Assembly: GCA_913052345.1 (NCBI GenBank)
Contig: CAJXDR010000023.1
Location: 1-37,768 of the forward strand
Direction of reading: 5' to 3'
Length of the DNA: 37,768 bases
DNA from: UBA4421 sp002470275
Lineage (GTDB): Bacteria > Pseudomonadota > Gammaproteobacteria > Pseudomonadales > Azotimanducaceae
This document shows, one piece after another, positions 31,852 to 37,768 of the stretch (position 1 is its first letter; each line of letters starts with the position of its first letter). Made by a program: the position numbers and the translations under genes. The notes beneath the pieces are model-generated. The model saw nothing but the letters and a program-made list of their open reading frames with translations, was not told where the DNA came from and did no database searches.

Positions 31852-32011
31852 ATGTCGATAAAGGGGAGAGTGTTCTCGATGAGCGGAGGGGCGGCCTGTA
31901 TAAAGTTTTGTGCAGCGTTCTCCCGGAGCGGTATGGTGCGCTCGGGCAATCCGCGCGTTGGCGTGCACGGCGGAACGTGATCTTACGGCCGGATAGGAAT
32001 GGAAGAGCGTC

Positions 32012-32827
32012 ATGTTGAGTGAAAAGTCAGGCCCCTTGGGGCCGGAAGAACTAGCAGGCTATCAACGCGATGGGTTTGTTGTACGGCACAGCGTCCTTTC
32101 TCAGCAGGAGTGCGCGACTTGGGTTGCCCAAGTTGCGCGCGCTCAGGGGACGGCCCTCGCGTCCATTGACCTTGGAGCGCATGAGGGCGAGCCAGTTGTT
32201 GGCTATACCCTGGACGACAACCGCTTTTTCGACTTGGCGCATATCACCGTTCAGCTGGAGCATGATGATCTGAGCGGTGCGGTGCGGGTGATTGAGCCTA
32301 TCCAGGATCTGATACCGGCCTTCAATGCGCTCATCGACGACGCCAGGCTGACCGCGCCCATGCAGCAGTTGGTGAGGGATACCAGCCTCTCCCTTTGGAC
32401 AGCCAAGCTGAATGTAAAGTCCGCTCGCTCGGGGAGTGGGTTTGCATGGCACCAGGATGCTCCCTATTGGACTCATGATTCGGATCACGTGGCCCGCCTG
32501 CCGAACGTGATGGTGCTGTTTGAAGAAGCCACGCTAGAAAACGGCTGCCTGCGCATTATTCGTGGTAGCCATGATCGGGGCCTGCTGCCAGGGTGCGAGG
32601 ATGGGCGTCAGCTCCAAGGGTTCTATACCCACCCTCAGGCCTTCTCCACGGCTGATGAGGTCGCCTTGGCCGCGCCTGCAGGATCCCTGATCTTCTTTGA
32701 TCCGTTTTGCGTTCATGGTTCAGGCCCAAACCTGACTGATCGCGGTCGAAGTGCAGTCATCTTGACCTATCAACCCGGCGGCTATCCAACGCTCAAAAGC
32801 AGGGTGCTGCGTCCGGTGGTGTCCTAG
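32012..32827 (+). CDS. Phytanoyl-CoA dioxygenase (PhyH) family protein
   Basis: 271 residues. Fe(II)/2-oxoglutarate-dependent oxygenase fold. The iron-binding HxD is His147-Gln-Asp149 in FAWHQDAPYW, the distal His is His235 in DPFCVHGSGPNLT, and the 2-oxoglutarate Arg is in RGRSAVILTYQPG. The N-terminus (LAGYQRDGFVVRHSVLSQQE) is typical of PhyH proteins, as is SLWTAKLNVKSARSGSG. The family hydroxylates various small molecules and not only phytanoyl-CoA; the substrate is unknown. GGAAGAG precedes the ATG. Its stop (TAG 32825-32827) overlaps that of the leftward selW gene. Confidence 0.87.
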   Translation: MLSEKSGPLGPEELAGYQRDGFVVRHSVLSQQECATWVAQVARAQGTALASIDLGAHEGEPVVGYTLDDNRFFDLAHITVQLEHDDLSGAVRVIEPIQDLIPAFNALIDDARLTAPMQQLVRDTSLSLWTAKLNVKSARSGSGFAWHQDAPYWTHDSDHVARLPNVMVLFEEATLENGCLRIIRGSHDRGLLPGCEDGRQLQGFYTHPQAFSTADEVALAAPAGSLIFFDPFCVHGSGPNLTDRGRSAVILTYQPGGYPTLKSRVLRPVVS

Positions 32828-33060
32828 CGGCCTGTCAGATCCTGGTTGAGTTGGGCAATTAACGCGTCATGGTCAGGGAACGTGCCGCAGTCGGCCTTGG
32901 AAAAGACGATTCTTTTCTCGAGGACCACGTCAAATATGCCCCCGCCACCGGGGATGAGATCGCAATCGGCCTCTGGAAAGGTTTTTTTCAGCGCTGCAGC
33001 CAAACTGACCGCTTCAGGACGATAGTTTCATTGAGCGCAATAGGTGATAGAGAATCTCAT
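32824..33060 (-). CDS. selW: SelW-like (Rdx family) selenoprotein with in-frame TGA (Sec)
   Basis: Leftward from ATG 33060, with GGAAGG six bases before it, the frame gives 78 residues if TGA at 33030-33028 is read as selenocysteine. The N-terminus is a beta strand followed by Cys8-Ala-Gln-Sec11, the CxxU redox motif of SelW, directly after ITY. The Rdx pattern continues: NYRPEAVSLAAALKKTF, LIPGGGGIFDVV (strand and Gly-rich turn) and RIVFSKADCGTFPD. Cys homologues have CxxC at the same place, so Sec replaces the second redox Cys. The fold is thioredoxin-like; the role is a probable thiol oxidoreductase. A standard gene finder sees only a 67-codon fragment after the TGA. It occupies a gap of 400 bases. 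Confidence 0.85.
32990..33028 (-). promoter_or_regulatory. Candidate SECIS hairpin after the selW TGA
   Basis: Two alternative folds start close to the TGA. Fold 1 (33028-33002): AAACT pairs with AGTTT beginning at the A of TGA, then four more pairs after a bulged C, with an eight-base loop. Fold 2 (33013-32990): AGCG pairs with CGCT, a second 4-bp block including T-A and CAG/CTG, and loop TTTGG, whose centre is about 26 bases after the TGA. Bacterial SECIS elements lie within the coding region directly downstream of UGA. I cannot decide between the folds. Confidence 0.45.
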
Positions 33061-33229
33061 AGGGTGCCTTCCCGTTGTGAGCCGGTGTGGTCCAAGCTAC
33101 GATTTTGCATCGTCGACGTCAATTGGCAGCGTGGCGAGGGCGCTTTTGTAACGCCCGCGCTGAGGTATAGTTGGGGGCCTCCAAGAGAGGAATAATAAAG
33201 TTAAGGTTTTAGCAGTAAGGGGAGATGCG

Positions 33230-34774
33230 GTGAGCGTTAAATACTATGACTGGACGGCCTATCACGCGAACATGCGCGGGAACGCCGTGGCTATCGTGGA
33301 TTTGGATACTAAGAATGAACTGACCTATGCGAAGCTGGACGAGCGCGCCGGGCGTCAGGCGGCCTGGTTACAGGCAAAGGGGCTGCAAAAGGGCGAGCGG
33401 GTCGCCATCCTAGCCCCGAACTGTCCCGAGGTATTTGAAACTCAGTTCGCCTGCGGCAAGACCGGCACTATTTGCTTGCCGCTTAACTGGAGGCTGACGG
33501 TCCCTGAGCTGGAATACATCGTGAATGATTCGTCACCGTCGGTGCTGATTTACGACCGAAAGTTCAGCGAGCAGGCCCAGGAGTTAATCGCCCTTTGCAA
33601 CGTGCCCCATGCCCTGGAGATCGATCCCGAGGATGCTAATACCAGCTATGAACAGGCTCTAGCCGGGTCACCCTCTGAGTATGAGGCGGTGACCTGCACC
33701 CACGATGATGTGGCGATGATCATGTACACCTCCGGGACCACTGGCCACCCTAAGGGGGCCATGATTACCTTTGGCATGAACTTTTACAATATGGTCAACC
33801 TGGCCATTCCAGCAGGCGTTAACAGCAAGAGCGTCCAGCTGGTGGCCCTGCCACTGTTCCACACTGGCGGCATGAACTGCTACGCCAATCCTATTCTGCA
33901 TGCTGGGGGAAGAATTCTGCTCATGCGAAATTTCGAGCCTGGCAGAGCCCTGGCGGTGATTGGGGACCCTGACCTGGGGGTGACCCACTTCTTCGGTGTG
34001 CCGGCACCCTACCAGTTCATGATGCAGCATCCGGATTTCGCGACCACGGATTTGAGCCGTATCGAAACCGCAGGCGTTGGTGGCGCACCCTGTGCCGAGG
34101 CCATTTTGCAGGGTTGGATTGATCGTGGCGTTGGGCTGATTCAGGGTTGGGGTATGACCGAGACCAGCCCAGGCGGTACAGCGCTGGATGCAGCAGATGT
34201 GCTGCGTAAAATTGGCTCGGCGGGTAAGCCGCTGCTGCATACGGAAATTAAGATCGTTGGCGATGAGGGAGAGACGCTAGGCAGGGGCGAGGTTGGCGAG
34301 CTGCTCATCCGGGGCCCGAATATCACGCCAGGGTATTGGAACCGGCCTGATGCCACCGCCGATGCCTTTGTGGATGGCTGGCTGAAAACGGGGGACGCCG
34401 CGCGCCTTGATGACGAAGGCTTCATTTATATCGTTGATCGATGGAAGGATATGTATATCTCTGGGGGCGAAAACGTCTACCCGGCCGAAATCGAGAACGT
34501 CATCTATCAGCTGCCAGAAGTGGCTGAGGCGGCCATTATCGGGGTTCCAGACGAGCGCTGGGGCGAGACCGGAAAAGCCGTTGTTGTGGTTAAGCCCGGC
34601 GCCAGTCTGGAAGCAGATGCCGTGGTTGGCCACTGCTTGGGCAAGCTCGCGAAATTCAAGGTACCCAGCAGCGTTGAATTTATAGATGCGCTGCCGCGTA
34701 ACGCCACGGGCAAGGTGCTCAAGCGTAGCCTCAGAGATCGCTTTGTTGGCGCGGATGCACCCGCCATCAGCTGA
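33230..34774 (+). CDS. Acyl-CoA synthetase (AMP-binding family)
   Basis: 514 residues from GTG 33230 (AGGGGAG upstream). ANL-superfamily enzyme: the P-loop-like MIMYTSGTTGHPKG (about 163-176), the GWGMTETSPGG block, the GWLKTGDAARLDDEGFIYIV adenylation motif, the DRWKDMYISGGENVYPAEIE hinge and the catalytic Lys near the end (LPRNATGKVLKRSLRDRF). It activates a carboxylic acid as acyl-AMP and then makes the CoA thioester. The sequence fits fatty or aryl acid CoA ligases; the substrate is unknown. It is followed by an aldehyde dehydrogenase after 58 bases, so the pair may form and activate the same acid. Confidence 0.9.
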   Translation: MSVKYYDWTAYHANMRGNAVAIVDLDTKNELTYAKLDERAGRQAAWLQAKGLQKGERVAILAPNCPEVFETQFACGKTGTICLPLNWRLTVPELEYIVNDSSPSVLIYDRKFSEQAQELIALCNVPHALEIDPEDANTSYEQALAGSPSEYEAVTCTHDDVAMIMYTSGTTGHPKGAMITFGMNFYNMVNLAIPAGVNSKSVQLVALPLFHTGGMNCYANPILHAGGRILLMRNFEPGRALAVIGDPDLGVTHFFGVPAPYQFMMQHPDFATTDLSRIETAGVGGAPCAEAILQGWIDRGVGLIQGWGMTETSPGGTALDAADVLRKIGSAGKPLLHTEIKIVGDEGETLGRGEVGELLIRGPNITPGYWNRPDATADAFVDGWLKTGDAARLDDEGFIYIVDRWKDMYISGGENVYPAEIENVIYQLPEVAEAAIIGVPDERWGETGKAVVVVKPGASLEADAVVGHCLGKLAKFKVPSSVEFIDALPRNATGKVLKRSLRDRFVGADAPAIS

Positions 34775-34832
34775 CCAGGCGCGGTAAGCGGTTACGAGGA
34801 TTGAGGTCGCACAAGGGAAATGGAGGGGAACG

Positions 34833-36284
34833 ATGGAAGTACCAAATGGTGTTGGAGAAATGCCCCAAGCAGAGATGCAGGCCATACTTGACCGCCAGAA
34901 AGCGGCCTTCTTGCAGGGCGACGGCGCGAGCATCAAGCAACGTTTAGACCGACTGGAGCGGACCATTGCCTTGCTGCAGAGCAATGAGCAGCAGTTCACC
35001 CGGGCGCTGTCCGAGGATTTTGGGCACCGCAGTGCCCATGAGACCCTGGTGGCCGATATTGCGGTCGCGATTAGCCCCCTGCGCCACGCTCAGAAACACC
35101 TGGCGCGTTGGCAACGCAAACGGCGCAAGCCGGTAACCCCCGGGCTGCTCGCGCTCTTCGGCGCACGCGCCTGGGTTGAATATCAGCCCCTGGGTGTGGT
35201 GGGAGTCATCAGTCCCTGGAATTTCCCGATTTTTCTGAGTTTTGCGCCCTTGGCCGGGATTTTTTCTGCCGGGAATCGCTGCATGATCAAGCCCAGCGAA
35301 TACACGCCGGCAACGTCCGAGGCCATAGGGGAGGCCGTTCGCCAGGCATTCGATCCTGATGAGCTGGCGGTGGTCACTGGCGGACCGGCCACGGGTGCTC
35401 ATTTTTCTGGGCTGGCCTTCGACCACTTGCTCTTTACCGGGGCGACGTCGGTGGGTAAGCATGTGATGCGTGCCGCCGCGGACAACCTGGTGCCCGTGAC
35501 CCTTGAGCTGGGCGGCAAATCGCCGGTGATCATTGGTCGCAGCGCTGACCTTGATGGCGCCGCAGACGCGGTCATGGCGGGTAAAATGGTGAACGCGGGG
35601 CAGGTCTGCCTGGCGCCAGACTATGTCTTTGTGCCGGAAGAGAAGCTCAAGACCTTCGTTCAGTCCAGTCAGCGCGCCATCGGTAAGATGTTTCCCAGCT
35701 TGTTGAACAATCCGGACTATAGCTCGGTGATCAACGAGCGACACTTCGATCGCCTTACGGGCTATGTGGATGAGGCCCGTGCGGCTGGGGCTGAGGTGGT
35801 TGAGATCAACCCCCAGAATGAGGATTTCCGCCAGCAGCCCCATCGCAAAATGCCGCCCACCTTGATCATTAATCCACCGGAAGAGACTGCCGTGATGCAG
35901 GAGGAAATTTTTGGTCCTCTGATGGTGATCAAGGGCTACCGGGAAACCGAGGAGACTATCGACTATGTTAACGACCATGATCGACCCTTGGGTCTTTACT
36001 ACTTCGGCCACGACAGGGCAGAGCAAGAGCGTGTCCTTCGGCGCACGACCTCCGGCGGGGTTACGCTGAACGATGTGGTGATGCACATTACTCAGGACAA
36101 TTTGCCCTTCGGCGGCGTTGGGCCATCAGGTATGGGGCACTATCACGGGGAAGATGGCTTTCGGACCTTCAGTCATGCCAAGGCCGTCTATCGACAGGCG
36201 GGCTTTAATATCCTGGAGCGCATTGGCATGCGGCCGCCCTACGGAAAGAAGCTAGAGAAGCTGGTTAGAGGACAGATGAAGTAG
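34833..36284 (+). CDS. Aldehyde dehydrogenase, coniferyl-aldehyde-dehydrogenase-like
   Basis: 483 residues. NAD(P)-dependent aldehyde dehydrogenase: general-base Glu225 in LELGGKSP, nucleophile Cys259 in NAGQVCLAPD, the LGVVGVISPWNFPIFLSFAP cofactor region and the late EEIFGPLMV motif. The first 110 residues (RQKAAFLQG, ALSEDFGHRSAHETLVADI) and the C-terminal HYHGEDGFRTFSHAKAV put it near coniferyl aldehyde dehydrogenases. These oxidise aromatic or aliphatic aldehydes to acids. GGAGGGGAACG precedes the ATG. It converges with the GFA gene with one base between the stops. Confidence 0.88.
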   Translation: MEVPNGVGEMPQAEMQAILDRQKAAFLQGDGASIKQRLDRLERTIALLQSNEQQFTRALSEDFGHRSAHETLVADIAVAISPLRHAQKHLARWQRKRRKPVTPGLLALFGARAWVEYQPLGVVGVISPWNFPIFLSFAPLAGIFSAGNRCMIKPSEYTPATSEAIGEAVRQAFDPDELAVVTGGPATGAHFSGLAFDHLLFTGATSVGKHVMRAAADNLVPVTLELGGKSPVIIGRSADLDGAADAVMAGKMVNAGQVCLAPDYVFVPEEKLKTFVQSSQRAIGKMFPSLLNNPDYSSVINERHFDRLTGYVDEARAAGAEVVEINPQNEDFRQQPHRKMPPTLIINPPEETAVMQEEIFGPLMVIKGYRETEETIDYVNDHDRPLGLYYFGHDRAEQERVLRRTTSGGVTLNDVVMHITQDNLPFGGVGPSGMGHYHGEDGFRTFSHAKAVYRQAGFNILERIGMRPPYGKKLEKLVRGQMK

Positions 36285-36285
36285 G

Positions 36286-36690
36286 TTAAGGCTGGCGCGC
36301 CAGGGTGGGGACCGCGTCATTCAGTATGACCCAGCTCTGCTTGCTATCGCACCAGAAGTGCGCCTGAGGCTGGAAGTCGGAGCTATCGTCCAGCGTACCT
36401 GACTTGATGTAAACCATGTCTCTGTTCGCACGCAGAGAGGAGTATATGGGTGAGCCACAAAGACCGCAGAAGTAACGATCGACGCCATTGCCGCTCTCAG
36501 AACTGGTGTCCTCGTAGCAGGTGAGCGTGCCCTGGATTTGCAGGGCCGCTGCGGGGATACCCACCAGGGTGGAAAAAGCCGAGCCGGTCTGCAGCTGGCA
36601 GCTCTTGCAGTGGCAGACCCCGGAAAAAGAAGGTTCGGTATCTAGACGATAGGTGACCTGCCCGCACAAACATTTTCCCTGTGCCGCCAT
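36286..36690 (-). CDS. GFA/CENP-V family zinc protein
   Basis: 134 residues from ATG 36690 with GGAG six bases before it (a TTG directly upstream is less likely). Cys patterns of the glutathione-dependent formaldehyde-activating (GFA) fold: GKCLCGQV at about 6-13, CHCKSCQ at about 28-34 and FCGLCGSPIYS at about 76-86. These seven Cys bind two zinc ions. Family members include Gfa-like proteins, but most have no demonstrated formaldehyde activity. It may have a link to the neighbouring aldehyde dehydrogenase, by position only. Confidence 0.85.
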   Translation of the reverse strand: MAAQGKCLCGQVTYRLDTEPSFSGVCHCKSCQLQTGSAFSTLVGIPAAALQIQGTLTCYEDTSSESGNGVDRYFCGLCGSPIYSSLRANRDMVYIKSGTLDDSSDFQPQAHFWCDSKQSWVILNDAVPTLARQP

Positions 36691-36773
36691 CAATATCTCC
36701 CGTTAGCGAAAACGTAAAGATAGCCCCGTTTTTTATTCGATTGCAAGATGTGGGCGCTGGCCGTCATCGGGGG

Positions 36774-37646
36774 TTAGGGCGTCGCGCCGTTGAGCGCCCA
36801 GTCGTAGTGGTACCGAATTTTGCTCTGATGTGTTCGTAAGGTCGTTGCGAGATTCGGGGCCCGCTCGGCCAAGAATTGAAGTAGCGCCTGCTCGCTGTCG
36901 GCGAAATCCTCTAGGTACCAGTCAAATAGGCTAGAGAGCATCAGCACCCCATCCTGGGTCAGTTCGATGGCTCTGGGCTGGCTCAGAAAAAGGTCTTCCG
37001 CCTGTTGAAGCTGCCCTTGGATGGTTTCGGCACGGTAGGCCTCGGTGCTTAAATCCGGGCAGCCTAGGCTGGCGCAATTGAGCGCGAAATGAAGCCTGTG
37101 GTCCGCCCAAATGGGCCGCAAGATTCTGTGTTCGATATCGTTGAGAGAGACGTCCTTGCCCTCGATCTGGAGATATTTTTCGTCCCAAGGCCCCACGCTT
37201 AGAAGGCTCGGACGCATCTTTAAAATGCTGTCTTTGTCCGGATAGCCTAGGACGACTTTCACCGTCTGCGCGTTATACAGATTGATCCAGAAGGCGAGCT
37301 GCTGGTTGGGGCTCATGGACGTGGGCTCAAGGCTCTGGAGATAGGCCAAGTAGGTGTCCAGCAGGTGCTCGTTTGTTTTGACGAACCCTTTATAGTCCAC
37401 GCGATTGATATGGTCTCCGCCGCGCTGCACCGAGCCGTCTAGGAGAGTTTGCCAAAGGCTGTGATCCACCTGCAGCGCGGCGTCTCGATCGTGCGCTGCC
37501 CAGTAGGCCCATAGATCAGAGCTCGGTGCTGCATGGGCGGAATGCCAGACCATCACCGCGAGCAGGGCAATGAGCCTGAGTGCGGACACCAGAGGCCGGC
37601 GAGGTGCAGCGGATGGGCAAGATAGATAAGCCTGTATGCAATACAT
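36774..37646 (-). CDS. DUF547 domain protein, exported
   Basis: 290 residues. The N-terminal basic and hydrophobic region ends at HSAHA near residue 40, indicating export. The DUF547 core spans about 75-240: VDYKGFVKTNEHLLDTYLAY, the hallmark LAFWINLYNAQTVKVVLGYP, NDIEHRILRP and FALNCASLGCPDL, with the conserved Cys pair. The family's role is not established; some members are close to cysteine-peptidase folds. AGGA precedes the ATG, and a perfect hairpin lies just upstream of it. Confidence 0.85.
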   Translation of the reverse strand: MYCIQAYLSCPSAAPRRPLVSALRLIALLAVMVWHSAHAAPSSDLWAYWAAHDRDAALQVDHSLWQTLLDGSVQRGGDHINRVDYKGFVKTNEHLLDTYLAYLQSLEPTSMSPNQQLAFWINLYNAQTVKVVLGYPDKDSILKMRPSLLSVGPWDEKYLQIEGKDVSLNDIEHRILRPIWADHRLHFALNCASLGCPDLSTEAYRAETIQGQLQQAEDLFLSQPRAIELTQDGVLMLSSLFDWYLEDFADSEQALLQFLAERAPNLATTLRTHQSKIRYHYDWALNGATP

Positions 37647-37664
37647 GACCGTTCCTAAGAACAG

Positions 37665-37685
37665 CCTGGCCCCAAGGGGGCCAGG
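37665..37685. terminator. Perfect 9-bp hairpin upstream of the DUF547 gene
   Basis: CCTGGCCCC (37665-37673), loop AAG, GGGGCCAGG (37677-37685). It is GC-rich with no T-run on either side, and it lies 19 bases upstream of the DUF547 start codon. It could be a terminator for a leftward gene beyond the window or a structured leader of DUF547. The sequence does not decide. Confidence 0.35.
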
Positions 37686-37768
37686 TACTGGGTTAGCGTT
37701 GTGGCACTAGTATCACGTAATACGAGCTAAAATGTAGCAGAAAACTTTGCACCATAGTTCCGACCCGG

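Noticed and set aside
31809..31853. 14-codon leader peptide frame upstream of the receptor
   Set aside because: No ribosome-binding site and no run of regulatory codons; kept only as a remark on the leader structure.
31785..32018. 77-codon rightward open frame between the receptor and PhyH
   Set aside because: No ribosome-binding site and no family pattern; it crosses the receptor leader structure and overlaps the PhyH start.
32869..33195. 108-codon rightward open frame in the gap before the acyl-CoA synthetase
   Set aside because: It is opposite the selW gene, which has a family match, ribosome-binding site and coherent ends; the rightward frame has none.
34944..36086. 380-codon leftward open frame opposite the aldehyde dehydrogenase
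   Set aside because: Shadow of a high-GC gene with a full set of catalytic motifs on the other strand; its translation is His/Gly/Arg-rich and family-less.
36292..36303. Palindrome CTGGCGCGCCAG at the end of the GFA gene as a terminator
   Set aside because: It has no loop and no T-run, lies within coding sequence, and is likely chance in GC-rich DNA.

Overview
This 37.8 kb window looks like a chromosomal segment of a free-living, probably marine, gammaproteobacterium. A Halieaceae/Cellvibrionales-type organism is my inference from the mix of tad pilus genes, a large TonB-dependent receptor, a PhyH-type dioxygenase, an acyl-CoA synthetase/aldehyde dehydrogenase pair and a PQQ alcohol dehydrogenase. 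No sequence search was possible. Genes are densely packed, I saw no insertion sequence, CRISPR array, tRNA or rRNA, and only one gene is clearly broken.

Region 1 (1-185) is the start of a leftward penicillin-acylase-family lipoprotein gene cut by the window edge. Region 2 (544-15094) is a rightward tad (Flp-type IVc pilus) operon: flp, a TadG-like protein, a TadE-like protein, a periplasmic protein with two similar halves, a large pilin-like protein, cpaB/rcpC, cpaC/rcpA (secretin), cpaF/tadA with an N-terminal FHA domain, tadB, tadC, a DUF192 gene, tadD and a second tadE. Its striking member is a 918-residue CpaB: roughly 600 residues of Gly/Asp/Val-rich repeats lie between a normal CpaB/RcpC N-terminal part and a normal-looking C-terminal tail. 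The same repeat signature appears once or twice in the 330-residue pilin-like protein of the operon. I see no tadZ/cpaE, prepilin peptidase (tadV/cpaA), tadF or rcpB in the window.

Region 3 (15151-20524) holds a DUF4389 membrane protein, two uncharacterised leftward genes, a methyltransferase, a glutathione S-transferase, mmsB, and a D-galactonate dehydratase gene (dgoD) that carries one in-frame TGA exactly where a conserved Trp is expected. Region 4 (20711-24828) has a secreted sulfatase and a PQQ/haem alcohol dehydrogenase, both rightward. Region 5 (24858-26701) is a leftward three-gene module with a MotA/TolQ/ExbB-type channel protein, an ExbD-like partner and a small membrane protein of unknown role. 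Region 6 (26801-31754) is leftward: TonB-dependent receptor, alpha/beta hydrolase, class II aldolase. The receptor mRNA leader can fold so as to hide its ribosome-binding site.

Region 7 (32012-37646) holds a PhyH dioxygenase, an acyl-CoA synthetase and an aldehyde dehydrogenase rightward, and GFA-family and DUF547 genes leftward. In the apparent gap between PhyH and the acyl-CoA synthetase lies a small leftward gene that ordinary gene calling would miss: a SelW-like (Rdx family) selenoprotein whose CxxU motif is encoded with an in-frame TGA. So the window has two internal TGA codons of quite different meaning: selenocysteine in selW and, most likely, a nonsense mutation (or sequencing error) in dgoD.
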